From an uncultured Polaribacter sp. (GTDB taxonomy: Bacteria; Bacteroidota; Bacteroidia; Flavobacteriales; Flavobacteriaceae): a stretch of 64,000 nucleotides of DNA. Shown in pieces: positions 9,223 to 19,632 of this stretch. Under the pieces are notes generated by a model. That model was not told where the DNA came from. It did not search any database and saw nothing but the letters and a program-made list of their open reading frames with translations. Location of the stretch: NCBI GenBank assembly GCA_943788045.1, contig CALSOT010000006.1, positions 62,001 to 126,000 on the forward strand, given 5' to 3'. The translations under genes and the position numbers were made by a program. Each line of letters opens with the position of its first letter. Within the stretch, counting starts at the first letter, position 1.

Positions 9223-9999
9223 ATGTTCGATTTTATTGAATTTTCCTTGTTAGATGTTTTAGACATCTTACTGGTCGCAACATTACTCTATTACACTTAC
9301 AAATTATTAAAAGGTACAGTTGCCATAAATATTGTAATAGGAATTGCCATTGTATTTGTTATTTGGAAAATAACTGAAGCACTAAAAATGGAAATGCTAA
9401 GTGGTATTTTAGGTACACTTTTAGGCGGTGGTGTTGTTGCTTTAATTATTGTTTTTCAGCAAGAAATAAGAAAATTCTTATTAATGATTGGTACTAGTAA
9501 ATTTACGAATAAAGGAAGCTTTTTAAAACAATTAAAATTTTTACAAACAGAAATTAGTACAGAAATAGAAACTGAAGTTATTTTAGAGGCTTGTAAAAAA
9601 TTATCAAAAACAAAAACAGGTGCTTTAATCGTTATTGAACGCACCAACTCACTTGATTTTCTAATAAATACAGGTGATAACATGAATGCTCTAGTGAACG
9701 TGGCTATCTTAGAAAGTATTTTTTACAAAAACAGCCCTTTGCACGATGGTGCATTAATAATTAGAGATAACTTTATTGTTGCTACAAGAGTGGTTTTACC
9801 AATTTCTGATAGTAATAAAATCCCTGCAAGATTTGGTCTAAGACATAGAGCGGCAATTGGAGTTTCAGAAAAAACAGATGCTATTTGTGTACTTGTTTCT
9901 GAAGAGACAGGTGAAATTTCTTATATAAAAGATGGTAGTTTTGAACTCTATTCTGATTATAATGAGTTGAATCAAAAAATTAGAAAAGACTTAATGTAA
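9223..9999 (+). CDS. cdaA: Diadenylate cyclase CdaA (membrane type)
   Basis: Synthesises cyclic di-AMP from two ATP. Three hydrophobic helices occupy roughly residues 10-80, followed by a coiled linker and the DAC domain. Catalytic motifs are DGA (residues 175-177, in LHDGALIIRD) and RHR (207-209, in RHRAAIG). The 258 residues are typical. It follows folP and ends convergent to the ABC exporter gene. In this phylum cyclic di-AMP is usually linked to osmotic and cell-envelope homeostasis; nothing here shows its regulation. Confidence 0.95.
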   Translation: MFDFIEFSLLDVLDILLVATLLYYTYKLLKGTVAINIVIGIAIVFVIWKITEALKMEMLSGILGTLLGGGVVALIIVFQQEIRKFLLMIGTSKFTNKGSFLKQLKFLQTEISTEIETEVILEACKKLSKTKTGALIVIERTNSLDFLINTGDNMNALVNVAILESIFYKNSPLHDGALIIRDNFIVATRVVLPISDSNKIPARFGLRHRAAIGVSEKTDAICVLVSEETGEISYIKDGSFELYSDYNELNQKIRKDLM

Positions 10000-10066
10000 T
10001 ATTATTTTAAAGACTAATTCGTATAATTTACTTTTAGATTAAGTTATAAAATAAATCATTGAGTAG

Positions 10067-11833
10067 CTATGAAGCAGCTTCTAAGCTAAATTGTTTATTG
10101 TATAAGTTCTTGTAATACCCGTTTTCTCTTTCTAACAACTCACTATGACTTCCTTCTTCAACAATAAGGCCTTTATCCATCACTATAATTTTGTCTGCTT
10201 GTTTAATCGTTGCTAATCGATGGGCAATTATAATAGAAGTTCTTCCTTTAGTAATCGTTTCTGTAGCATACTGTATCATTTTTTCTGCATAAGAATCTAC
10301 AGAAGAAGTAGCTTCATCTAAAATTAAAATACTTGGTTTACTCACATAGGCTCTTAAAAAAGCTATTAATTGTCTTTGACCTGAAGATAACATTGCACCA
10401 CGTTCTTTTACATTGTATTGATATCCACCAGGAAGTGTCATAATAAAATCGTGAATACCAATTTGTTTTGCAGCTTCCTCAACTTCTTTTAAAGTGATGT
10501 TTTCATTTTTTAAGGTAATATTATTTAAAATGGAATCTGAAAATAAAAACACATCTTGTAAAACTACTGCAACCTGATTTCTTAAACTTTCTAAAGTATA
10601 TTTATTAACAGAAACACCATCAACACAAATTGTACCACTATCTATTTCGTAAAAACGGTTGATTAAATTGATAATAGTGGATTTTCCCGCTCCTGTTGCC
10701 CCAACAATAGCCACGGTTTGCCCACTTTTCACCTCTAAAGAGATTCCTTTTAAAACCTCTTCATCCTTAACATAACTGAATCTAACATCTTTGAAACTGA
10801 TATCTCCTTTTAATTTTTTTGCTCTCACTGTTCCGCTTTTAACAATACTACTCTGAGTATCAATCACCTTAAAAACACGCTCTCCAGAAACAATTCCCAT
10901 TTGTAATTGGTTAAATTTATCTGCAATCTGGCGTAAGGGTCTAAATAACATTTGCGCCATTTGTACAAATGCCATTAACATTCCAGGACCAGGAACTTCA
11001 CCACCTACAATTTGTTTGCTGCCAAACCAAACAATTAAACCAATACCAATTGATGATAGAATTTCTGCAATAGGAAAGAAAATAGAGAAATACCATATCG
11101 TTTTTACATAAGCCTCTTTGTGCTTGTTGTTGATATCCTTAAAACTCTTGTATTCTACTTTTTCTCTATTGAAAAGTTGCACAATTTTCATTCCAGTAAC
11201 TCTTTCCTGTACAAATCCATTTAGATTTGCTACTTGATTTCTTACTTCCTGAAAAGTTGCTTTTATCGCTTGTTGAAAAACTCTAGTTGCATATATTAAA
11301 ATGGGTAAAACTGCCAGTGCTATTAGAGCTAACTTCCAATTAAAATAGAACATCAAAGCTGCTACTGCAAACATTTGTAAAACATCACTTACAATTGTAA
11401 AAACACCACTACTAAAAAAAGCAGCAATCGTTTCTATATCAGAAACGACTCTTGTTACCAATTTACCAACTGAATTTTTATCAAAATAAGACATTTTAAA
11501 TTGCAAAATATGCCTAAATATTTTTGCTCTAATATCTCTAATAATATGTTGTCCAACCCAGTTTGCAAAATATATAAATGAAAATCGAAGTAAAACTTCA
11601 ACGAGTACAACAACAAACATTAAAATGATGTTATTTATAAGCCCTTCCGAATCCTTTTCTGTAATGTATCTATCGACAGTTTCTTTGATCAAATAAGGAT
11701 TCAACAATGAAACTAGCGCTAATAATATCGTTGAAGAAGTTGCTATAAAAAACTTTAATTTATAGCGTTTTGCAAAAGACATCAGCCTTAAAAAAATCTG
11801 TAAATCAAAAGCTTTTCCCGTTTTATCTGCCAA
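10067..11833 (-). CDS. ABC transporter, fused permease/ATP-binding exporter (MsbA-like)
   Basis: Half-transporter of 588 residues. The N-terminal ABC transmembrane domain of type I exporters has six predicted helices (residues about 25-310). The nucleotide-binding domain contains Walker A GATGAGKST near residue 380, a signature LSSGQRQ, Walker B ILILDEATSS near residue 506, and the switch histidine in IIIAHRLAT. It likely works as a homodimer exporting a lipid or drug; the substrate is not predictable from sequence. The start is 3 bp after the truA stop, so the two form a truA-ABC operon. Confidence 0.92.
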   Translation of the reverse strand: MADKTGKAFDLQIFLRLMSFAKRYKLKFFIATSSTILLALVSLLNPYLIKETVDRYITEKDSEGLINNIILMFVVVLVEVLLRFSFIYFANWVGQHIIRDIRAKIFRHILQFKMSYFDKNSVGKLVTRVVSDIETIAAFFSSGVFTIVSDVLQMFAVAALMFYFNWKLALIALAVLPILIYATRVFQQAIKATFQEVRNQVANLNGFVQERVTGMKIVQLFNREKVEYKSFKDINNKHKEAYVKTIWYFSIFFPIAEILSSIGIGLIVWFGSKQIVGGEVPGPGMLMAFVQMAQMLFRPLRQIADKFNQLQMGIVSGERVFKVIDTQSSIVKSGTVRAKKLKGDISFKDVRFSYVKDEEVLKGISLEVKSGQTVAIVGATGAGKSTIINLINRFYEIDSGTICVDGVSVNKYTLESLRNQVAVVLQDVFLFSDSILNNITLKNENITLKEVEEAAKQIGIHDFIMTLPGGYQYNVKERGAMLSSGQRQLIAFLRAYVSKPSILILDEATSSVDSYAEKMIQYATETITKGRTSIIIAHRLATIKQADKIIVMDKGLIVEEGSHSELLERENGYYKNLYNKQFSLEAAS

Positions 11834-11836
11834 AAC

Positions 11837-12562
11837 CTAATATTTTATCTTTGTTAAAAATAATCCTTTTGCAGGAACTGACAACCCTGCATTGCTTCTA
11901 CTTTTACTTTCTATAATTTGTCTGAACTCATCTTTGGTGATTTTCCCTAAACCAACATCAACCAAAGTACCAACTATAGCCCTTACCATATTTCTTAAAA
12001 AACGATTCGCTGAAATATAAAACGTTAATTCTTTACCATTCTGTTTCCAAATAGCTTCCGTAACATCACAATTATAGGTATACACATCTGTCTTGACCTT
12101 AGAAAATGTCTGAAAATCAGTATATTCTAATAATAAACTAGCCGCCTCATTCATTAAATCTATATTAAGATTCTGCGAATGGATTTGCCATGAAAAATCT
12201 AATAAAAAAGGATTTCTACCCAACCAGACTTTATATTCATAACTTCTACTAATTGCATCAAAACGTGCGTGTTTTTCATCAACAACAGTAAAAACATTAT
12301 GTACAACAATATCTGGAGGTAAAACAGAATTTAATTTATGAGGAATATCTCCTTTTAATTCTTTGTCCAAATCAAAATGTGCAAACATTTGCGAAGCATG
12401 AACACCTGTGTCTGTTCTTCCTGCTCCAACAACTTCAATGTTTAATTGAAAAATTGTACTAACTGCTTTATTTAATTTTTCTTGCACAGTAATAACATCT
12501 GGCTGAATTTGCCAACCATGATAGTTTTTTCCTTGATAAGAAAGTTCTATAAAATATCTCAA
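11837..12562 (-). CDS. truA: tRNA pseudouridine(38-40) synthase TruA
   Basis: Converts uridines 38-40 of tRNA anticodon arms to pseudouridine. The catalytic aspartate is D51 in the GAGRTDTGVHA motif. Further family features are the N-terminal YFIELSYQGKNYHGWQ and the RFLRNMVRAIVGTLVDVG segment near residue 187. The 241 residues are typical. A -7-like box, TAATTTTG (12593-12586), lies 24-31 bp upstream. It is transcribed ahead of the ABC exporter. Confidence 0.95.
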   Translation of the reverse strand: MRYFIELSYQGKNYHGWQIQPDVITVQEKLNKAVSTIFQLNIEVVGAGRTDTGVHASQMFAHFDLDKELKGDIPHKLNSVLPPDIVVHNVFTVVDEKHARFDAISRSYEYKVWLGRNPFLLDFSWQIHSQNLNIDLMNEAASLLLEYTDFQTFSKVKTDVYTYNCDVTEAIWKQNGKELTFYISANRFLRNMVRAIVGTLVDVGLGKITKDEFRQIIESKSRSNAGLSVPAKGLFLTKIKY

Positions 12563-12726
12563 GAAGATTTGTTTTTTGTGGTGTTCAAAATTACGGAATT
12601 TATTTTGTTATCCTTACATTTGGCCACTAAGTGGCTCTAAGTATTTTTACTTTGATCAAAAGAAAAAATTAATATTAGTGTTAGCTACCAATTATTAAAC
12701 TAAAGGTCTGCTTTTTTAATACTCGA

Positions 12727-13224
12727 ATGAAGAAAATCTTATTATTATCTGATACACATAGTTTTATTGACGAAAAAATTTTAAAATTTGTAAAGCAAGC
12801 AGATGAAGTTTGGCATGCCGGAGATATTGGTAATTTAGAAGTTACTGATACCTTAAAAAAATTAAAACCTTTGCGTGCAGTTTTTGGAAATATTGATGGT
12901 GCTGATGCTCGATCCGAATTTCCTTTAGATGCAAAATTTGAAGTGGAAAAAGTTACAGTTTGGATGACGCATATTGGTGGCTATCCCAATAAATATTACA
13001 AAAGAATTCGTGACAAAATAAAATTAAATCCACCCAAAATATTCATTTCTGGACATTCTCATATTTTAAAAGTACAATATGATAAGAAACTAAATTTACT
13101 ACACCTAAACCCTGGCGCTGCTGGAAACCATGGGTTTCATAAAGTAAGAACTATGTTGCGGTTTGAGTTAGACAATAGTGAAATAAAAAATATGGAAATT
13201 ATTGAACTTGCTAAGCGAAGTTAA
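12727..13224 (+). CDS. YfcE/MJ0936-type metallophosphoesterase
   Basis: Calcineurin-like phosphodiesterase of 165 residues. All metal-binding blocks are present: LLSDTHSF (D8, H10), WHAGDIGN, GNIDG, THIGG and SGHSHILK with a nearby GAAG. Enzymes of this family hydrolyse phosphodiesters in vitro and their physiological substrate is usually unknown. It stands alone between the truA unit and the DUF4293 gene. Confidence 0.88.
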   Translation: MKKILLLSDTHSFIDEKILKFVKQADEVWHAGDIGNLEVTDTLKKLKPLRAVFGNIDGADARSEFPLDAKFEVEKVTVWMTHIGGYPNKYYKRIRDKIKLNPPKIFISGHSHILKVQYDKKLNLLHLNPGAAGNHGFHKVRTMLRFELDNSEIKNMEIIELAKRS

Positions 13225-13423
13225 TTACGTCTTTTTCTAAAAATGGCACTTCAACTTTAATCATTAGTCCCTTCTAGTTGAACGTGTATAAAATCTAATT
13301 GTATCATTCTATTTTGCATCAATATATTCATCTGTAATCTCTGCAGAAAATTTGTAATAACACGTAAATAATAAAAATCTTTGATCTTTTAATCTATTGT
13401 TTTTATTTTATTTTTTTAAAATA

Positions 13424-13452
13424 AAAAACCGAGAAGTAAATTCTCGGTTTTT
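13424..13452. terminator. Bidirectional Rho-independent terminator
   Basis: A 12-bp perfect stem, 13424-13435 pairing with 13441-13452 around a 5-base loop, with A tract and T tract on the two sides. It can terminate transcription from both sides, mainly the DUF4293 gene on the minus strand, whose stop is 31 bp away. Confidence 0.85.
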
Positions 13453-13483
13453 CGTCGCACTAAAATAGACTAATATGATAGGT

Positions 13484-13915
13484 TTATCGCAATCTATCTA
13501 CAGATTTCACGAGATCTTCATCCTTTTTAATAGCTTTATTTGCCAAAACAATAAGCAAAACAACTAAAATCGGTAAGAACATCCCAATACCTTTCTTAGA
13601 AATAGAAATTTCTCCAGGTAGCGTTAGAGATACATAAATCAATAATCCTAATAAAAAAAGATTGATCAAAATTATTAAACGCCCAACTACAAATTGTAAC
13701 TTTCTATTTTTAAATAAAAAAATATCTAAAAATGATACAACAGCAGAAAGCAAAAATAACAAAGGAATTACTTTTAAAAGAAAAGATTCTCTCATAAATA
13801 AGTCCAATGCAAAAATTTGTTCTTTAAGATTACTCCACAAATTGAACACAAAAACCAAGCCTCCAGAAACTAAGCTTGCTATTAATAAATATATACTTTG
13901 TATTCTTTGAATCAT
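13484..13915 (-). CDS. DUF4293 family membrane protein
   Basis: Four-helix membrane protein of about 143 residues, beginning MIQRIQSIYLLIA, which is the characteristic N-terminus of DUF4293 proteins of Bacteroidota. Hydrophobic segments are at roughly residues 7-27, 45-65, 76-98 and 110-127, and the C-terminus is charged. The frame is open to 13924, but the ATG at 13915 gives the standard start. A promoter-like TACTTTTG (13940-13933) lies just upstream. It is divergent from rho. Function unknown. Confidence 0.8.
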   Translation of the reverse strand: MIQRIQSIYLLIASLVSGGLVFVFNLWSNLKEQIFALDLFMRESFLLKVIPLLFLLSAVVSFLDIFLFKNRKLQFVVGRLIILINLFLLGLLIYVSLTLPGEISISKKGIGMFLPILVVLLIVLANKAIKKDEDLVKSVDRLR

Positions 13916-13986
13916 CTTAAACAATAGGTTGACAAAAGTAGAATTTTCTTTTTTAAAAAGAAAATCTAAAACTAAAAAAAATTGTA

Positions 13987-13994
13987 TATATTTG
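13987..13994 (+). promoter_or_regulatory. Probable -7 box of the rho promoter
   Basis: TATATTTG matches the Bacteroidota -7 consensus TAnnTTTG and would give a rho leader of about 110 nt. No good TTTG is found at -33, so support is partial. Confidence 0.4.
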
Positions 13995-14110
13995 TATCAC
14001 ATTATCCACACACATAAAGTTGTATAGTACTATATACAAGAAAAAAATCTAAAAATATTATAATCAATCTTACGCTATTAAGATTTACAATTTAACTTAA
14101 CACATAACGA

Positions 14111-15847
14111 ATGTTCGAAATCTCAGAACTAAAAACAAAAACACTTGCTGATTTACAGGTAATTGCAAAATCTATTGGTCTTACAAAAACAAGTCAGCTT
14201 AAAAAATTAGATTTAGTGTATCAAATTTTAGATACGCAAGCTGCAAACCCAGTAGCAACCCCATCCTCTTCTAAATCTGAAGTAACACCAAAAAAAGAAA
14301 AACCCAAAAGAAAAAGGGTTTCTAAATCTACTTCATCCATAAAAACAACAAGCGAGGCTGTAATTGAAAAGACAACTTTAAATCGAATTAAAGAAAAGCC
14401 TCAACAAGAACTTGAGAAAACTATTGAAGAAGAACCTAAGCTAGAAAATTTAACACAACGGAAACCAAATCCAATAAAAAGACCAAATCCAAGAAAAGAA
14501 GAGGTTAAAAAAGGCGAAAATTCTGAAGCAGTTTTAGATACTAAAGAATCTAATAATAAGGTTGATAAGCAAGAACAAAAACCTGCTAACAAACCAAATA
14601 AACCGCAGCATAAAAATCAGCAGAATAACAAAAATAAACATAAAGAAAATTCACAAAATAGAGACAAAAACAACTCTAACAGAAATGGTGGAAATAAATC
14701 TGGCAACAGATATAGAGACCCAGATTTTGAATTTGATGGAATCATAGAAAGCGAGGGCGTTTTAGAAATGATGTCTGACGGTTATGGGTTCTTACGCTCT
14801 TCTGATTATAATTATTTATCTTCTCCAGATGATATTTATGTGTCTCAATCACAAATTAAATTATTTGGTTTAAAAACGGGTGATACAGTTAAAGGAAATG
14901 TACGCCCACCAAAAGAAGGTGAAAAATATTTTCCCTTAATTCGAGTATCAAAAATAAACGGATTAAACCCAAACTTAGTAAGAGATCGTGTTGCTTTTGA
15001 GCATTTAACACCATTATTTCCTCAAGAAAAATTTGATTTAGCAGAAAAGGGAAGTTCTCTATCAACAAGAATTATTGATTTATTTTCTCCATTAGGAAAA
15101 GGGCAACGTGGTATGATAGTTGCACAACCTAAAACTGGTAAAACCATGTTATTAAAGGATGTGGCCAATGCAATCGCAGCAAACCATCCAGAAGTTTATC
15201 AAATTGTATTACTAATTGATGAACGTCCTGAAGAGGTAACAGACATGAAAAGAAATGTTCGTGGAGAAGTTGTAGCGTCTACTTTTGACGAACCGGCAGA
15301 CAAACATGTAAAAGTTGCAAACATTGTTTTAGAAAAAGCAAAACGTTTGGTTGAATGCGGACATGATGTCGTTATTCTTTTAGATTCAATTACACGTTTG
15401 GCAAGAGCATATAATACGGTTGCACCAGCATCAGGAAAAATACTTTCTGGTGGTATCGATGCAAACGCATTGCACAAACCAAAACGTTTCTTTGGAGCTG
15501 CTAGAAATATTGAAAATGGTGGTTCTTTAACCATTATTGCAACTGCTCTTACAGAAACTGGTTCTAAAATGGACGAAGTAATCTTCGAAGAATTTAAAGG
15601 AACAGGAAACATGGAACTTCAATTAGATAGAAATATTTCTAATAGAAGAATATACCCTGCTATCGATTTAATTAAATCTTCAACGAGACGTGATGATCTA
15701 TTATTAGACGCGAAAACAGTTCAAAGAATGTGGGTTTTACGCAAATATCTTGCAGACATGAATCCTATTGAAGCAATGGAGTTTATTAATGATAGAATTA
15801 AGTTCTCTAAAAACAATGACGAGTTTTTAATTTCTATGAATGGCTAG
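14111..15847 (+). CDS. rho: Transcription termination factor Rho with long disordered N-terminal insertion
   Basis: Hexameric RNA helicase that terminates transcription. Residues 1-40 are the Rho N-terminal helical domain ([20 protein letters not shown]). Residues about 45-205 form a low-complexity K/N/Q/E/S-rich insertion. The RNA-binding cold-shock-like domain follows ([20 protein letters not shown]), then the ATPase domain with P-loop AQPKTGKTM near residue 340, Walker [14 protein letters not shown], and the Q-loop/R-loop region. The length of 578 residues against about 420 in E. coli is explained by the insertion, which is common in Bacteroidota Rho. A terminator hairpin follows at 15879. 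Confidence 0.97.
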   Translation: MFEISELKTKTLADLQVIAKSIGLTKTSQLKKLDLVYQILDTQAANPVATPSSSKSEVTPKKEKPKRKRVSKSTSSIKTTSEAVIEKTTLNRIKEKPQQELEKTIEEEPKLENLTQRKPNPIKRPNPRKEEVKKGENSEAVLDTKESNNKVDKQEQKPANKPNKPQHKNQQNNKNKHKENSQNRDKNNSNRNGGNKSGNRYRDPDFEFDGIIESEGVLEMMSDGYGFLRSSDYNYLSSPDDIYVSQSQIKLFGLKTGDTVKGNVRPPKEGEKYFPLIRVSKINGLNPNLVRDRVAFEHLTPLFPQEKFDLAEKGSSLSTRIIDLFSPLGKGQRGMIVAQPKTGKTMLLKDVANAIAANHPEVYQIVLLIDERPEEVTDMKRNVRGEVVASTFDEPADKHVKVANIVLEKAKRLVECGHDVVILLDSITRLARAYNTVAPASGKILSGGIDANALHKPKRFFGAARNIENGGSLTIIATALTETGSKMDEVIFEEFKGTGNMELQLDRNISNRRIYPAIDLIKSSTRRDDLLLDAKTVQRMWVLRKYLADMNPIEAMEFINDRIKFSKNNDEFLISMNG

Positions 15848-15878
15848 AAATAATATTTAGATTACACATGGAAAACCT

Positions 15879-15912
15879 AAACCTTTTTGAGAAATCAAAA
15901 AGGTTTTTTTTA
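15879..15912 (+). terminator. Rho-independent terminator after rho
   Basis: A 12-bp stem, 15879-15890 pairing with 15895-15906 around a GAAA tetraloop, is followed by a T tract. It lies 32 bp after the rho stop codon. Confidence 0.85.
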
Positions 15913-16083
15913 TTGAGAAAGTATTTACTGATTTCACGAAATACTATTTATTTTAAGTACAGATAAAAAAGAGCTAAAAAAAGCCATTCAATTAAGATTT
16001 AGCTTACCTTCAACTGGAAATAATTATTAAAAATAGACACCTCAACCCCAATAGAACATATCGGTTCCCTTAAAATTTGAACA

Positions 16084-16114
16084 TAAAAAATCCGTTCAAA
16101 AAAATTGAACGGAT
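16084..16114 (-). terminator. Rho-independent terminator of the ppiD-like gene
   Basis: A 10-bp stem, 16090-16099 pairing with 16105-16114 around a 5-base A loop, is followed on the minus strand by a T tract (plus-strand A run at 16085-16090). It lies 26 bp after the stop codon of the 16140 gene. Confidence 0.8.
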
Positions 16115-16139
16115 CTTATATTCTATATAAACTTATAAC

Positions 16140-18230
16140 TTAGTTTCCTATGTATAAATTTGCTCTGTAATCCTCTACATCTGACGCATTCTTAATAGCT
16201 TCATACATTACAGTTGTTTTATTCTTTCTAGCCTTAGAAATTGATTTTCTCGCAGACTCATAGTTTGGTAATGCAGTTGGAAGCTCTTTATTTGTTACAA
16301 CAAAAGCATACACACCTTTGCTACCCTCTATATTTTTATATATTTTGTTTAATTCTGCATTAAACATAGCCCCCACTACTTTAGGTTCAGATCCTGCTCC
16401 AGATAAGGTAGGGCTTTTTAAAGTTACCCCATTTCCGTTTCTAACAGAAGTTTTGTTTTCTTTAGCGATATCCTGTAAAGTACTTCCGCTAAAACTATCT
16501 GCAATTAATTTTGCCTTCTTTAGGTTCTGTAAAATAGGTTTCACTGTATTTGTTGCTTTTTCAGCAGACATTAATCCTTTTTCTGTTTTAGCAGTTACAA
16601 AAGCTACAACGTGGCTTCCTTCTAGATCAAAACGTTTAAAGTCTCCTGGTTTCGTATCTCTACCAAAAGTCCAAGATATAATTTGCCTTTGATTACCTAG
16701 ACCAGGAACATTTTCGTCTAAAACTTTTAGACCAACAACCGGTTTTGTTATGTATTTATTCTCTTTTGCGATTGTGAAAAACTTTTTATCTTTAGATGTA
16801 GCTAAAGCAAATTGCTCTGCTTTTTGAAAAACTACATTTTCAGTTGTTTCAGAAGCGACTATTTGTCTTCCAAAAGTAGCTAATTTTACAGCTGTTTGGC
16901 TATTCTTTTGACCGTCAATTTTAATTACATGGAAACCAAAAGGTGTTTTAACAACTCCAATATCTCCTTTTTTCCCTTCAAAAACAAAATCCCTAAAACC
17001 AGGAGTCATTCTTGTATAGTTAAACCAATCGTAAAAACCACCTTTTTGAGCAGAGCCTTTATCTGAAGAAAAGTCTTTTGCTAATTTTGCAAACTTTCTT
17101 CTATTTCTTTTTACAACACTCAAAATACTATCAGCTAAACTCTTAGCCTCGTCCTCTGTTCTTGTAACTTCAGGAGCAGTTCTTTGAGATCCAACAAAAG
17201 GAATTAATATGTGACTTGCCTTAGCTGAATCTGGCAATTTTGTAATGGAAGTAATTTTTGATATTTTAAAATATCCTTGCTCTTTGTAAGGTCCAAAAAC
17301 GTCTCCTTTTGCTCCTTTAAAAACCTCTGAAGCAATTGTTTTTGTAACTGTATTTTCAAATTTAAAGTTCTCATCAAGATTCGTGTCAGAATCATTTTCA
17401 GCTAAGAATTCTTTATCATCAGTAGTGTTTTTAAAATCTGCTATGAATCCTGCAACTTCTTCTTTGATATCATTCTCATCTGCTGCGCTTGGCGAAATAG
17501 CAAACTTAACATATGATATATCTCTTGATTCATCAACTTTAAAATTATTTTCATTTTCACGAACATACGCTTCTACCTCTTTTTTAGAAACAGTAACTAA
17601 ACTATCTGGAACAGAAGAATAAGGTACGTATACAAATTGAGATTTTAACTTACTATTTTCTGCAAAGTATTGAAACTCTCCTTCCTTTAAAGAAGCACCA
17701 AGACCCGCAGCTACGAGATTGTTGTATGTATTTCTTTCAGCATTGTCTCTAATTTGATTCATGTAATTAGACCATGCAGCCCACATATCTGTGTTTTGTT
17801 CTTTTGTATCCGCTAAAAATTGTTTGAAAATTCCTTCGTCAAATAAGCCTGCTTCATTTTGAAACTGAGGGCTATTCTTTACTGAAGATGCATTAATCAA
17901 TTCATTCCAAACATCCGCTTCACCAACAGTGATTCCTGCCTCTGCTAATTGATTCTGATAGATTTTTTTTCTAAGTATATTATTCCAAACCGTTTTACTT
18001 GCTTGCATTTCGGAAACTCTGCTACCAGCTTGTCTTTTGTAAACTTCTAATTCCTCAGAAAACTCTTGTCTTGAAATAGATTCTCCATTTACTTCTCCTA
18101 CTTCATTAACTTTACTTGAATTGAAAAAATCACCTAAAGTAGATGGGTCCAATACAAAAGCAAAAAGTGCTAATCCAATTATAATTATTAAGAACATTGA
18201 ACGTTCTCTAATTTTTGATAAAACTGCCAT
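16140..18230 (-). CDS. Periplasmic peptidyl-prolyl isomerase, SurA_N/PpiD-like
   Basis: Membrane-anchored folding helper of 696 residues. One N-terminal transmembrane helix (residues about 11-28) is followed by a SurA/PpiD-type chaperone region with GEVNGESISRQEF near residue 45. A parvulin (PPIC) domain at about residues 338-441 is recognised from SHILIPFV, FAKLAKDFSSDKGSAQKGG, GFYDWF and TPFGFHVIKI. A second, degenerate parvulin-like region may follow. It should assist folding of outer-membrane and secreted proteins. It heads a minus-strand series with the CNNM, lptC, TPR and coaX genes; the 122-bp gap argues for its own promoter (TATATTCG near 18268). Confidence 0.9.
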   Translation of the reverse strand: MAVLSKIRERSMFLIIIIGLALFAFVLDPSTLGDFFNSSKVNEVGEVNGESISRQEFSEELEVYKRQAGSRVSEMQASKTVWNNILRKKIYQNQLAEAGITVGEADVWNELINASSVKNSPQFQNEAGLFDEGIFKQFLADTKEQNTDMWAAWSNYMNQIRDNAERNTYNNLVAAGLGASLKEGEFQYFAENSKLKSQFVYVPYSSVPDSLVTVSKKEVEAYVRENENNFKVDESRDISYVKFAISPSAADENDIKEEVAGFIADFKNTTDDKEFLAENDSDTNLDENFKFENTVTKTIASEVFKGAKGDVFGPYKEQGYFKISKITSITKLPDSAKASHILIPFVGSQRTAPEVTRTEDEAKSLADSILSVVKRNRRKFAKLAKDFSSDKGSAQKGGFYDWFNYTRMTPGFRDFVFEGKKGDIGVVKTPFGFHVIKIDGQKNSQTAVKLATFGRQIVASETTENVVFQKAEQFALATSKDKKFFTIAKENKYITKPVVGLKVLDENVPGLGNQRQIISWTFGRDTKPGDFKRFDLEGSHVVAFVTAKTEKGLMSAEKATNTVKPILQNLKKAKLIADSFSGSTLQDIAKENKTSVRNGNGVTLKSPTLSGAGSEPKVVGAMFNAELNKIYKNIEGSKGVYAFVVTNKELPTALPNYESARKSISKARKNKTTVMYEAIKNASDVEDYRANLYIGN

Positions 18231-18352
18231 ACGTCATTTATTTTATTTCAGTTGGCGAATATACGATTTGGGTTTTAATATTGCAACGGATTTTCTACTT
18301 ATTAGTGCTAAGTAGTGATACATTTAGACAGTTCAAAATGAATCGTTTTCTT

Positions 18353-19618
18353 TTAAGCTTCTTCATTTATAATTTTTAAACTCACTTCTTCAATTTTTGC
18401 ACTGCTTACCCGTAAGACTCTAATTTCAAAATTATCAATAGTAACAACCTCACTCTCTTTAGGTATACTTTCTAAATGCTCTATAATAAACCCTCCTAAA
18501 GTCTCGTAAGCTTCAGATTTTGGTATATTTAAGCCATATTCTTCATTTAAGTAATCAACCTCCAATCTTGCAGAAAAATGCAATTCATTCTGAGATATTT
18601 TCTCTTCTAAAAATTTTTGATTGTCGTGTTCATCCTCAATCTCACCAAATAACTCTTCAACAATATCTTCTACTGTGATAATTCCTGATGTTCCGCCATA
18701 TTCATCTACAACGATGGCAACACTTTTTCTTTTTTTCATTAAACTATTCAAAACATCATTTATCATCATAGATTCTGGCACAATCTCTACTGGTAATAAA
18801 ATTGATTTAATCGTTTTAGGTTTCTTAAATAACTCGAAAGCGCTTACATAGCCGATAACATCATCCAATGAAGTTTTATACACTATGACTTTCGACAACC
18901 CAGTCTCTATAAATATACTTTTTAAATTCGATACTTTTTCATGCAGCTCTACAGCAACAATTTCTGTTCTAGGAACCATAACTTCCCTGGCCTTTACATC
19001 ATGAAAATCTAGAGCATTTTGAAAGATCTGAATTTCTGAGTCTACTTCATCTTGATTGTTACCCGTTTCTAATTGTTCAGAAATATAGTTACCTAATTCT
19101 TCCTTACTAAACTCTGTCTGTTGTCTGTCCGCATTTGTTTTAAAGAAAACACGTAGAAAAAAATCAGATATAAAAGTAATGAATCCAGAAAAAAAGTGGA
19201 ATAAAATATAGAAAAGATAGGCAGGAACTGCAAATATTTTTAAGACTTCATTTGCGTAAATTCTAAAGATAGTTTTAGGTAAAAATTCGGCTGTAACTAA
19301 TATTATTATGGTAGAAATAATAGTTTGTATCAGAAGAATAGAAAAATCATTATAGCTTTTAATAGGAATAATATCAACTAAGAATTCACCCATGTAATAA
19401 CTATAAATGACCAAAGAGATATTATTACCAACTAACATTGTGGTAATAAATTTTGAAGATTTTTGGGTAATTCTATTTAAAATTTTAGCAGTAAAGCCAT
19501 CTCTTTTTTTCTCTAATTCAATATGAAGTTTATTTGCTGAAACAAAAGCTATTTCCATTCCCGAAAAAAATGCGGAAAGAATAATTGAGACACCTATAAT
19601 TATAATTTCAATTTCCAT
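18353..19618 (-). CDS. CNNM/CorC-type transporter-associated protein (hemolysin family)
   Basis: 421 residues. The N-terminal CNNM (DUF21) domain has about four membrane helices (residues 1-150) and the [18 protein letters not shown] signature. Two CBS domains follow ([11 protein letters not shown] near 208; [29 protein letters not shown] near 285-313), then a C-terminal CorC_HlyC domain ending [11 protein letters not shown]. Family members have been linked to magnesium or cobalt efflux. Despite the name there is no evidence of haemolysis. It is unlikely to be gldE, because the neighbours differ. Confidence 0.9.
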   Translation of the reverse strand: MEIEIIIIGVSIILSAFFSGMEIAFVSANKLHIELEKKRDGFTAKILNRITQKSSKFITTMLVGNNISLVIYSYYMGEFLVDIIPIKSYNDFSILLIQTIISTIIILVTAEFLPKTIFRIYANEVLKIFAVPAYLFYILFHFFSGFITFISDFFLRVFFKTNADRQQTEFSKEELGNYISEQLETGNNQDEVDSEIQIFQNALDFHDVKAREVMVPRTEIVAVELHEKVSNLKSIFIETGLSKVIVYKTSLDDVIGYVSAFELFKKPKTIKSILLPVEIVPESMMINDVLNSLMKKRKSVAIVVDEYGGTSGIITVEDIVEELFGEIEDEHDNQKFLEEKISQNELHFSARLEVDYLNEEYGLNIPKSEAYETLGGFIIEHLESIPKESEVVTIDNFEIRVLRVSSAKIEEVSLKIINEEA

Positions 19619-19632
19619 TAAGGAATTTATAC

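Noticed and set aside
13662..13910. 82-codon plus-strand frame opposite DUF4293
   Set aside because: It is a shadow of the minus-strand DUF4293 gene, lysine/asparagine-rich with no family features.
14550..14720. AAT/AAC-rich low-complexity DNA in rho as a DGR template repeat
   Set aside because: It is rich in asparagine codons but lies in the coding frame of the Rho disordered insertion and does not resemble the variable region.
18353..19618. Gliding-motility gene gldE
   Set aside because: The domain order is similar, but the neighbours (lptC, ppiD-like) are not those of gldE (ssb, gldD), so the general CNNM/CorC label is safer.
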